From IMG/VR virus record IMGVR_UViG_3300030104_004019, positions 1 through 33,554 of that record: a stretch of 33,554 nucleotides of DNA. One strand, given 5' to 3'. This DNA comes from a virus. Positions 13,299-20,467 of this stretch are shown here, piece after piece (the first letter of the stretch is position 1; the number at the start of each line of letters is the position of its first letter). Under the pieces are notes generated by a model. The model saw nothing but the letters and a program-made list of their open reading frames with translations, had not been told where the DNA came from and searched no databases. Position numbers and translations under genes: made by a program.

Positions 13299-16108
13299 TA
13301 AACCTTAGAACAAGGACTGAATATTCTTTTAGAACTGCATATGGTCCAATAGATAAAATAATATCTGATTGTAAGCAGGACTCTATGGGAATATGCGATA
13401 TGGGAACTTGGGGTCATGTTGCTTTTGATTCAGCTTGTAGAAAAGCAGAGAAGAAACCTATCTTTGGAGTAGAACTGGCAGTTGTCGAAGATGCAACAGA
13501 CAGAAGTAAACAGCCAATAAACCTTATGGGATTTATAGCCAAGAACAATCAAGGTCTCCAAGAACTTTATCAGCTTGTCACAAAAGCAACAGACCCATCA
13601 AGATTTTATTATGTGCCAAGATTAAGTTATGAAGATTTATTTGATGTAACCAAAAATATAATTATGCTCTCTGGAACTAATCCTATGTGGGGATCTTTAC
13701 CAATAACTAATAAAGAAAATCTTTACATAGAATTAAATCCAATGACAACTAAAAAGTCTTTGAACTGGGCAGAAGAAAGAGGTTTTAAAGTTGTTGCGAC
13801 AAGTGATAATTTTTTCCCAAAAGTTACAGACAGAAAAGTTTATGAAGTTTTGACAGGTCGAAACAGATATGACAGAACAAAGCCAATGCATATATTAGAT
13901 GAGTGGGAACTCAGAGATCTTATTCCTTGGATACCAGATGAAGCATTTGAGAACACTCACAGGATTGCAGATATGTGTAATGTTGAACTGCCATCTGCTA
14001 AAATGATGAGTTACGAATCAAAAAAGACTTTGAAACAAATGTGTGAGGAAAATGCAAAGCCAAGAGGAATAGACCTAAAAGATCCAATTTACAAAGCAAG
14101 ATTGAAAAGAGAACTTGACATGATTGCAGAAAAACAGTTTGAAGATTATTTTTATGTGATATCTGATATGATTAATTATGCAAAAAAGCATATGTTGGTT
14201 GGACCAGCAAGAGGATCTTCTGCTGGATCTTTAGTTTGTTATTTATTAAATATTACAGATGTGGATCCATTAAAGTATGATTTATTGTTTGAAAGATTTA
14301 TTGACATCACTCGTAAAGATCTTCCTGATATAGATATAGACTTTCAAGACGACAGAAGAGAAATGGTGATACAATATTTAATAGATAAATATGGTGTAGA
14401 GAAAGTTGCACATTTAGGAACTGTTTCTCGTTACAAAGCCAAGAGCACAATAACAGAGGTTGCCAAAGAACTTGGTGTGCCAGCATGGGAAGTAAATGAT
14501 TTAAAAGGTGCAATCATAGAAAGAAGTTCAGGTGATGCTCGTGCAGCAATGTGCATAATGGATACATTCAATGATTTAGAGATTGGCAGAACTGTTTTAA
14601 AAAAATATCCTCAAATGAGAATAGCTGAACATATGGAAAATCATGCTCGTCACAATGGTGTTCATGCTGCAGGAATAATTGTAACAGAAGAACCAGTTCA
14701 TAAATATTGCTCTGTAAATATGCAAAATGGTGCAGCACAGATAGATAAGCATGATGCAGAAAGATTAAATCTTCTTAAAATTGATGCTTTAGGTTTGAGA
14801 ACTTTATCAATATTGCAAGATGTTTTGGATCAAGTTGGTTGGGAAAGAGAGAAACTAATTAATTGGAAACTTGACGATGATGATGCTTTCAAAGTTTTAA
14901 ATGATGAAAAGTATGCAGGAATATTTCAGTTTGAAGGATATGCACTTCAGTCTCTTACAAGACAAATGAAGATACAAGACTTTGAGGATGTGGCATCAAT
15001 TACTGCTCTTGCTCGTCCTGGACCATTGAACTCTGGTGGCACAACTCAATTTATAAAAAGAAGAGTTGGAGACGCACCAACAGAATATATGCATCCAATG
15101 ACAGAAGAAATAACAAAAGTTACTTTTGGTGTTGTTGTTTATCAAGAGCAGGTGATGAACATAGCCAGAGATGTTGGTAAGTTAAGTTGGGAAGATGTAT
15201 CTCAATTAAGAAAGGCAATGTCAAAATCTTATGGTGAAGAGTTTTTTGACAGGTATTGGCAAAGATTTAAAGTTGGTGCTGAGGAAAATGGCATTGATGA
15301 AGACCAAGCACTGAAGATCTGGAAGAACATTAATACAATGGGATCTTGGGCATTTAATCGCAGTCATGCTATATCCTATGGTTTGGTCAGTTATTGGTGT
15401 TGTGTATTGAAAGCCAAGTTCCCACTTGAGTTTGCTGCAGCATGTTTAAGAAATGTTAAGGATGAAGAACAAGGAATAAGACTGTTAAGAGAAGTTGTAA
15501 ATGAGGGATTAAAATACAAACCTTTTGACAGATTTAAATCAGAGATAAATTGGTCTGTGCAAGATGGAGAACTTATTGGTGGATTGATAGGAATAAAAGG
15601 CATTGGACCAAAAATGGCAGAAGACATAATGAACAGAAGAGAAAGCAGTCAACCTCTAACTCCAAGGCAGGATCGTCTTTTAAACGAGGGAGAAACACCA
15701 TACGACGATATATTTGAGTGTGAAAGGAGGTTTGGTCATATGAAGAAAAATCCAGAGAAACATGGCATTAAAACGAGGATTATTAATATACAGGATCTCG
15801 AAGCAGATACTCCAGGAACATATGTATTTTTTGGCAAGTTAAAAGAAAAGAACTTGAGAGATATGAATGAAACAGTTAACCTAGCAAAGAGAGGTGGTCG
15901 CAGAGTAGATACACATAATCTCTGGTTGAACATGACTTTCGAGGATGATACTGGTCCAATCATATCAACCATCGATAGGTTTAAATATCCAAAATTAGGC
16001 ATACCAATAGTTGAAGAAGGCAGGATTGGTGATTGGTATTTAGTCAAAGGAATAATAAAACAAGGATTCAGAAAGATCTATGTTGAGAGAGTTCGTAAAC
16101 TTACATAA
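13295..16108 (+). CDS. dnaE: DNA polymerase III alpha subunit (DnaE-type), PHP site degenerate
   Basis: This 937-residue replicative polymerase is shorter than bacterial DnaE (about 1160). The N-terminal PHP domain starts MINLRTRTEYSFRTAYG, where the metal-binding HxH of active PHP domains is replaced by Arg5-Thr-Arg7. The palm has GPARGSSAGSLVCYLL and the catalytic LPDIDIDF (Asp345, 347, 349). The fingers have ARPGPLNSGG, VVYQEQVMNIARDVG and QLRKAMSKS. A helix-hairpin-helix is seen in GLIGIKGIGPKMAEDI, then a C-terminal OB-like region. No clear tau-binding tail is present. Separate DnaQ exonuclease lies just upstream. It ends the operon: an A-T hairpin with a T-run follows. Confidence 0.95.
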   Translation: MINLRTRTEYSFRTAYGPIDKIISDCKQDSMGICDMGTWGHVAFDSACRKAEKKPIFGVELAVVEDATDRSKQPINLMGFIAKNNQGLQELYQLVTKATDPSRFYYVPRLSYEDLFDVTKNIIMLSGTNPMWGSLPITNKENLYIELNPMTTKKSLNWAEERGFKVVATSDNFFPKVTDRKVYEVLTGRNRYDRTKPMHILDEWELRDLIPWIPDEAFENTHRIADMCNVELPSAKMMSYESKKTLKQMCEENAKPRGIDLKDPIYKARLKRELDMIAEKQFEDYFYVISDMINYAKKHMLVGPARGSSAGSLVCYLLNITDVDPLKYDLLFERFIDITRKDLPDIDIDFQDDRREMVIQYLIDKYGVEKVAHLGTVSRYKAKSTITEVAKELGVPAWEVNDLKGAIIERSSGDARAAMCIMDTFNDLEIGRTVLKKYPQMRIAEHMENHARHNGVHAAGIIVTEEPVHKYCSVNMQNGAAQIDKHDAERLNLLKIDALGLRTLSILQDVLDQVGWEREKLINWKLDDDDAFKVLNDEKYAGIFQFEGYALQSLTRQMKIQDFEDVASITALARPGPLNSGGTTQFIKRRVGDAPTEYMHPMTEEITKVTFGVVVYQEQVMNIARDVGKLSWEDVSQLRKAMSKSYGEEFFDRYWQRFKVGAEENGIDEDQALKIWKNINTMGSWAFNRSHAISYGLVSYWCCVLKAKFPLEFAAACLRNVKDEEQGIRLLREVVNEGLKYKPFDRFKSEINWSVQDGELIGGLIGIKGIGPKMAEDIMNRRESSQPLTPRQDRLLNEGETPYDDIFECERRFGHMKKNPEKHGIKTRIINIQDLEADTPGTYVFFGKLKEKNLRDMNETVNLAKRGGRRVDTHNLWLNMTFEDDTGPIISTIDRFKYPKLGIPIVEEGRIGDWYLVKGIIKQGFRKIYVERVRKLT

Positions 16109-16116
16109 GTCATTGA

Positions 16117-16148
16117 TTTTATTGAATAATAAAAATAATTCTTTTTTT
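16117..16148 (+). terminator. AT-rich terminator after dnaE
   Basis: The stem is TTTTATT (16117-16123) with AATAAAA (16128-16134), loop GAAT, followed by AATAATTCTTTTTTT. It is 9 bases past the dnaE stop and merges into promoter copy 4. The arrangement matches the terminator plus promoter at 7404-7484. Confidence 0.5.
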
Positions 16149-16203
16149 ACTTTACTTTCTGGCCAGAATAGACGATACTATAAATATCAATACTGAGAAA
16201 GGA
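16146..16203 (+). promoter_or_regulatory. Repeated promoter cassette, copy 4
   Basis: TTTACTTTACT with TTTACT at 16151-16156, a 19-base spacer carrying TGGCCAGAA, TACTAT at 16176-16181, GAGAAAGGA at 16195-16203, and the ATG at 16210. Its TGGCCAGAA core is shared exactly with copy 5. Confidence 0.78.
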
Positions 16204-16209
16204 AAAAAT

Positions 16210-16728
16210 ATGATTAGTAAATTTACAGTAAAACCAAGACAGATTACAGACTGGATGGGCAATATAAGAAAGACTTGGTGTGGTCCATATGCACTGGCTG
16301 TTCTTACAGGAACTCATTATGAGTTTGCTTATAGGACATTAAAAGAGATCCGAAGAAAAAGATCGACTGCAGGTGTCACAAATAAAAATATGATGTCAGC
16401 ATTCAAAAATTTAAATGTCAAATATAAGCACACTAAATTAGACAAAAGAAAAAAGCTGGCAAATTATATCAACGATGATTTGGCACCAAACAAAGTCTAT
16501 TTGGTTCAGATAACAAAACATTATCTTATTATTGACACAAGAGATTGTACAACAATAGATAATCAGATTCCACAATGGAATGACATGCACTCGACAAAAC
16601 ATTCTAAGAAATTAGTCTGTGAAGTTTTCGAGATCTTAAATCCAAACTTTGATCCATATCACCAAAACATGGATTTTAGGTTTGATGAGACTAATCAAGA
16701 AAAAGAAAAATTAGTCGCAAAATCTTAG
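16210..16728 (+). CDS. Papain-like (C39-like) cysteine peptidase candidate
   Basis: The 172-residue protein has TWCGPYALAVLTG near the N-terminus (Cys24 at the start of a helix) and VYLVQITKHYLIIDTRDC further on (His104, then Asp117 or Asn118). This is the order and spacing of a papain-fold Cys-His-Asp/Asn triad, as in C39 peptidases and transglutaminase-like enzymes. The middle is basic (KEIRRKRSTAG). The ending is polar and charged. It is a single-gene unit: own promoter upstream and a strong hairpin and another promoter downstream. It might cut a host protein, a phage protein or an isopeptide. Homology is judged from motifs only; it may be an inactive relative. Confidence 0.55.
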   Translation: MISKFTVKPRQITDWMGNIRKTWCGPYALAVLTGTHYEFAYRTLKEIRRKRSTAGVTNKNMMSAFKNLNVKYKHTKLDKRKKLANYINDDLAPNKVYLVQITKHYLIIDTRDCTTIDNQIPQWNDMHSTKHSKKLVCEVFEILNPNFDPYHQNMDFRFDETNQEKEKLVAKS

Positions 16729-16735
16729 GTGTAAT

Positions 16736-16767
16736 CATACATGGGAGATTAATTTCTCCCACGTATG
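16736..16767. promoter_or_regulatory. Strong hairpin without U-tract after the papain-like gene
   Basis: CATAC-A-TGGGAGA (16736-16748) pairs with TCTCCCA-C-GTATG (16755-16767), twelve pairs around one A-C mismatch with a 6-base loop TTAATT. No T-run follows on the plus strand, only CCCATTAAAACACG. It is 8 bases past the stop at 16728. The stem resembles that at 4351-4376 in G-rich left arm and AT loop. RNA processing or 3'-end protection is a reasonable guess. Confidence 0.6.
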
Positions 16768-16861
16768 CCCATTAAAACACGATTATTTCTACCAATATTA
16801 AACTCCTATAACATATTAATATAATTATCTTTTTTTAGACTTTCTTTAAAATAGTTATTTT

Positions 16862-16916
16862 TTTACTTTACTTTTGGCCAGAAATAAACGATACTATATA
16901 TATCATTGAGAAAGGA
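16862..16916 (+). promoter_or_regulatory. Repeated promoter cassette, copy 5
   Basis: TTTACTTTACT with TTTACT at 16867-16872, a 19-base spacer with TTGGCCAGAAATAAACG, TACTAT at 16892-16897, GAGAAAGGA at 16908-16916, and the ATG at 16924. The upstream stretch 16768-16861 is AT-rich and holds no gene. Confidence 0.78.
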
Positions 16917-16923
16917 AATTATT

Positions 16924-17625
16924 ATGAATATAGAAACAGCGATGTTTATCAGGGAAGAAAAAATCAGAAGATTCCCAAATAGTGTTATGGCTAAAAAGGA
17001 TAAATTTTATAAAGAGCATAATGATGTAATTGATGCTCTCAGAGAAATTACTAGCTGGAATGATTTTGCAGCAAGTTTAGTTAAGCAGTTTGATGACAAA
17101 GGTCAACTCTCTGAAAAGCAATTATTTTCTGCTTCTGCTATGCTTACTAAGATTGAGCAGAATAAAAAAGAGAGGGAAGAAAAGAAAAAACAACAAGAGA
17201 AAAATATGGTGTCTCTTGATGTTTCTAAAATTATAGCTATCCTTGATAAAACTGAAGGTGTTGAAAGAAGATATTCTAATGGTCGTGAATATGTTACTAA
17301 GAAAGTTCAGTTCCCAAAAGTTCGTGTTGGTGATTTAGTTTTTTCAAAAGCATCTGAGTCTTCTAAAAATGCTGGTGCTATTTATATCAAGTATCAAAAA
17401 GAATATATTGGTAAAGTTCTTGGTGGTTATTACTTACCATTCAACAATCCATCTGCTGAAGTTATCGAGCAAATAAAAGAGGTCTGTAAAAGTCCTCTTG
17501 AGTCTGCTATTGCTTATGGAAAAAGAACTGGCAACTGTGCAGTCTGCAGCAGGGATCTAACAAGGCACGATAGCATTGATAGAGGCATTGGACCAATATG
17601 TGCTGAAAGATTGGGGATTATATAA
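16924..17625 (+). CDS. DUF6011-type zinc-binding phage protein
   Basis: The 233-residue protein starts at ATG 16924, eight bases after GAGAAAGGA; a TTG at 16906 lies inside the ribosome site and is rejected. Residues about 80-100 are a Lys/Glu/Gln helix. The C-terminus is GNCAVCSRDLTRHDSIDRGI followed by GPICAERLG (Cys205, Cys208, Cys226 and likely His215 as ligands), the pattern of the DUF6011 zinc domain common in phage and actinobacterial proteins. The middle part (VRVGDLVFSKASESSKNAGA) may be a small beta domain. Function is unknown; its stop overlaps the SNF2 helicase start, so it may act with that enzyme on DNA. Confidence 0.78.
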   Translation: MNIETAMFIREEKIRRFPNSVMAKKDKFYKEHNDVIDALREITSWNDFAASLVKQFDDKGQLSEKQLFSASAMLTKIEQNKKEREEKKKQQEKNMVSLDVSKIIAILDKTEGVERRYSNGREYVTKKVQFPKVRVGDLVFSKASESSKNAGAIYIKYQKEYIGKVLGGYYLPFNNPSAEVIEQIKEVCKSPLESAIAYGKRTGNCAVCSRDLTRHDSIDRGIGPICAERLGII

Positions 17626-19325
17626 TGATAATCTCCAAAGCACCATTTGGTAAATATTGCATAGCAAAGGTTGATCTGGGCAACGAAAACTTTCAAAAGT
17701 TGTCTGGACTTCCTGGATTCAAAAAATGGTTAGGCAGGGAAATGATGTTTGACCCAACAGGTGCGAACATTGATTATATATACAAGTTTTGGCCAGATGC
17801 TCAATGGTCTGATGATGTGCAAGAAATATTAACTGAGTATGTTAATACTAAAAAAGAAGCACAAAGAATAAAAGAAGAAAAAGAAAAAGAACTTCCATCT
17901 TCTGATGATTTCATGTTTAAGACCAAACCTTTTGACCATCAAAAAAGAGCATTTTATTTATCAAGAGATAAAAAGAATTTTGCTTTACTTATGGAGCAAG
18001 GCACTGGCAAAACAAAAGTGATTATTGATACTGGTGCATATTTGTATGCTAATGGTGCTATTGACTGCATGGTTGTTATTGCTCCTAATGGTGTTCATAG
18101 AAACTGGTTATCAACAGAAATGCCAACTCACTTGCCAGATTGGTGTCCTAGCAAATCTATGTATTACCAATCAAACATGTCTAAAAATAAATTAGAAAAA
18201 TCTTTTAACGATGTTTACACTGCAGAAGACTGTCTTAAAATATTTACATTTAATGTTGAAGCATTTGTTAGCAAGTCAGCAATATTCTATATGGAAAAAA
18301 TATTGTTAGCTAATAATGTATTATTAGTTGTTGATGAAAGTTCTAGGATAAAAACTCCTGGAGCAAAAAGAACAAAAATAATTACAAAGTTTGGCAAGCG
18401 AGCAAAATACAGGAGGATCTTAACAGGAACACCTATTACAAAAGGTCCAGAGGATGTTTACAGCCAATTTAGATTTTTAGATCCTTTAATTCTTGGATAT
18501 GATAGCTATTACTCATTCAGAGCCAGATACTGTGTTATGGGAGGATTTGAGAACAGGCAGATTGTTTCTTATCAAAACACAGATGAATTGACTGAAAAAG
18601 TAGAGAACCACTCATTCAGAGTTCTTAAAAAAGACTGTTTGGATCTGCCACCAAAAGTTTATCAAAGACATATTGTTCCTATGACTAAGGCACAAGAGAA
18701 ACTTTATGTTCAAATGAAGAAGAACTTTATGACAGAACTCAGAGGTGATACACTTACTGCACCTGAGGCAATAACAAGACTGTTAAGACTGCAACAGATA
18801 ATTTGTGGTTGGTTTCCATCAGAAGATAAGCTGAATCCCATTGAAAATAGCAATGCCAGACTAGACGCATTAAAAGACGTTTTATCCGATATTAACGACA
18901 AAGTCATCATTTGGGCAAGATTTAAAGCTGATTTAAGAGCCATAGAGGGCATGTTAGGAGACCAAGCTGTTACTTACCATGGGGATGTTTCCAATGATAT
19001 GAGAGCCATTGCTGTCGATAGATTTCAGAACGATCCGTCTATAAAATACTTTATTGGACAACCTCAGTCTGGTGGTATTGGTTTAACTTTAACTGCTGCA
19101 AGTTATGCCATTTATTATTCAAATGATTTTAACTTAGAAACAAGACTTCAATCTGAAGACAGGTGTCATAGAATAGGAACGAAAAAGAGTGTTACATACA
19201 TAGACTTTGAAACACCAAAAACTATTGACACCAAAATAATCAAGGCACTGCGAAGTAAAAAGAACTTAGCAGATTCCATTAACAAAGATCCAGTATCTTT
19301 ATTTTTAGAAGAGGAAAATGAATGA
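17625..19325 (+). CDS. SNF2-family DNA helicase/translocase
   Basis: This 566-residue superfamily 2 ATPase begins with an unrecognised 90-residue segment, then has DHQKRAFYL (Q-like motif), Walker A LMEQGTGKTKVI (Gly126-Thr130), and Ia VVIAPNGVHRNWL. The DExx box is VVDESSRIK (Asp237, Glu238), and motif III is ILTGTPITKGPEDVYSQF. The second lobe has KVIIWARFKADLRAIE, GQPQSGGIGLTLTAA and QSEDRCHRIGTKKSV. This set and the 'TGTPI..GPED...QF.FL' block are SNF2/DEXDc traits of phage homologues. It probably moves along duplex DNA in replication, repair or recombination. It overlaps both neighbours, including a nuclease downstream. Confidence 0.92.
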   Translation: MIISKAPFGKYCIAKVDLGNENFQKLSGLPGFKKWLGREMMFDPTGANIDYIYKFWPDAQWSDDVQEILTEYVNTKKEAQRIKEEKEKELPSSDDFMFKTKPFDHQKRAFYLSRDKKNFALLMEQGTGKTKVIIDTGAYLYANGAIDCMVVIAPNGVHRNWLSTEMPTHLPDWCPSKSMYYQSNMSKNKLEKSFNDVYTAEDCLKIFTFNVEAFVSKSAIFYMEKILLANNVLLVVDESSRIKTPGAKRTKIITKFGKRAKYRRILTGTPITKGPEDVYSQFRFLDPLILGYDSYYSFRARYCVMGGFENRQIVSYQNTDELTEKVENHSFRVLKKDCLDLPPKVYQRHIVPMTKAQEKLYVQMKKNFMTELRGDTLTAPEAITRLLRLQQIICGWFPSEDKLNPIENSNARLDALKDVLSDINDKVIIWARFKADLRAIEGMLGDQAVTYHGDVSNDMRAIAVDRFQNDPSIKYFIGQPQSGGIGLTLTAASYAIYYSNDFNLETRLQSEDRCHRIGTKKSVTYIDFETPKTIDTKIIKALRSKKNLADSINKDPVSLFLEEENE

Positions 19326-19729
19326 GTGAAAAATCGTTTTGGGTATTAATCAGAACATCTTTGAAATTAAAAATGTACAGAGTGGAGAATAGAGTTATGA
19401 AAGGCATGCCAGATATACATTATGTGAAAAATGGGAAAACAGGTTGGATAGAACTTAAATACTTGGCAAACTGGCCAAAAACAAGAGTTACAATAGGTCT
19501 TAAGAAAAACCAAGTTTTCTGGTTAAAAGAGTATAACAAAAATAAAGGCAAGTGTTGGGTCTTGGTAAGAATAGACAGAGATTACATGGGATTGTATAAA
19601 GGTGAAGATGCAGAAAAACTTTATTTAAGACCAAGTAAAAAAGATTTTGTTGAGATGGCACACTGGCATAAAAAAGGAAATATGAAGTCTGAGGATTGGT
19701 CAGATCTAGTCTCTGTTATTACTAGCTGA
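19322..19729 (+). CDS. PD-(D/E)XK nuclease (VRR-NUC/Holliday-junction-resolvase-like)
   Basis: The 135-residue protein has Glu22, then GMPDIHYV (Asp31) and GWIELKYL (Glu44, Lys46). This is the E...PD...ExK core of the PD-(D/E)XK fold, with VRR-NUC-like layout. Then come IGLKKNQVFWLKEYNKNKGKCWVLV, the 'Q..WL......G...ivl' helix and strand typical of phage VRR-NUC proteins. It overlaps the SNF2 gene by four bases (ATGA), as such nucleases often do next to helicases. It may cut branched DNA or degrade host DNA. It ends the rightward arm; 63 bases later the leftward arm also ends. Confidence 0.82.
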   Translation: MSEKSFWVLIRTSLKLKMYRVENRVMKGMPDIHYVKNGKTGWIELKYLANWPKTRVTIGLKKNQVFWLKEYNKNKGKCWVLVRIDRDYMGLYKGEDAEKLYLRPSKKDFVEMAHWHKKGNMKSEDWSDLVSVITS

Positions 19730-19792
19730 AATATCCAAATAAAAAAGAATATCCCCAGACACCAAGTGTTAGATGTATGAAGTCTTCATAAT

Positions 19793-20275
19793 TCATGAGT
19801 TTCTCTCTTTGTACAAATAAATAAGTAAAACTATGAAACCAATTATTGTTAAAGTTAATGCTGCAATAGCAATGCCATTAATTATTTTGTGCATTTGCTC
19901 TTTTCTCTTATAGATCATCTCTTGTCGTTCTTTTCTTATTTTTCCTTCCATAGCAAGCAAATCATTCCATGCTTGTGGTCCAAAAGAAAGACTCAAATAT
20001 TGTTTTAATTCATATCTTTGCTGTTCAAACTTCTTTTTTGCTGCATATGCTTCAAGTGCTTGTTGTTCAATAGAACTTGCATACATTAATTTTTTAAATA
20101 ATGGTGGATTTTTTGCTTCTTTTTCTGCTTGGTCAACATCAGAAACTGCAGACATCCATTTACCAATTTGAGATGCCATTTGGTCTATATCTTGACCAAC
20201 TGCAAATCCTTGTTTAATTGTATTGAATGCTTTTGTTGCAACTCCGATGGCACCAGCTATTGTTAATGGATCCAT
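19793..20275 (-). CDS. Conserved phage protein with C-terminal membrane helix
   Basis: The 160-residue protein is the last of the leftward arm. It starts MDPLTIAGAIGVATKAFNTI, then GKWMSAVSDVDQAEKEAKNP, then a long charged helical region (EAYAAKKKFEQQRYELKQYL). It ends with a membrane span IINGIAIAALTLTIIGFIVLLIYLY and a short tail. I recall this as a recurring family in marine podovirus-like genomes located after internal virion proteins. Function is unknown; a membrane or virion-associated role is likely. GAGGTAAG precedes the ATG. Confidence 0.7.
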   Translation of the reverse strand: MDPLTIAGAIGVATKAFNTIKQGFAVGQDIDQMASQIGKWMSAVSDVDQAEKEAKNPPLFKKLMYASSIEQQALEAYAAKKKFEQQRYELKQYLSLSFGPQAWNDLLAMEGKIRKERQEMIYKRKEQMHKIINGIAIAALTLTIIGFIVLLIYLYKERNS

Positions 20276-20276
20276 C

Positions 20277-20444
20277 TTACCTCACAAGCAAACCTATTAA
20301 TAACACGATTGTTGTTCCTGCAGTACCAATCATTATGTGCTCTATTCTTTTTATTCGTAAAATTGTTTCTTTCCACCTCTCTGAGCAAACTGCTTCATGT
20401 GTGTCTAATTCTGCTTTCACTTCTTGTACTGATAATCTAGGCAT
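20277..20444 (-). CDS. Small membrane protein (XhlA/holin-accessory-like)
   Basis: The product is 55 residues from the ATG at 20444: MPRLSVQEVKAELDTHEAVC, a coiled helix with SERWKETILRIKRIEH, then a membrane span IMIGTAGTTIVLLIGLL. A charged helix containing HE..C.ERW followed by one C-terminal span is the pattern of XhlA-type phage proteins. An in-frame GTG at 20468 would give 63 residues and a TAGTG overlap with the upstream stop; neither start has a well-spaced ribosome site. It may assist lysis or stay in the virion. Confidence 0.65.
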   Translation of the reverse strand: MPRLSVQEVKAELDTHEAVCSERWKETILRIKRIEHIMIGTAGTTIVLLIGLLVR

Positions 20445-20467
20445 ATAATATTGTATAACTCCCCACA

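Noticed and set aside
19777-19789. ATGAAGTCTTCAT palindrome as a bidirectional terminator between converging arms
   Set aside because: The stem is only six pairs with one unpaired base between the arms, and no T-run follows on either strand, so I do not call a terminator.
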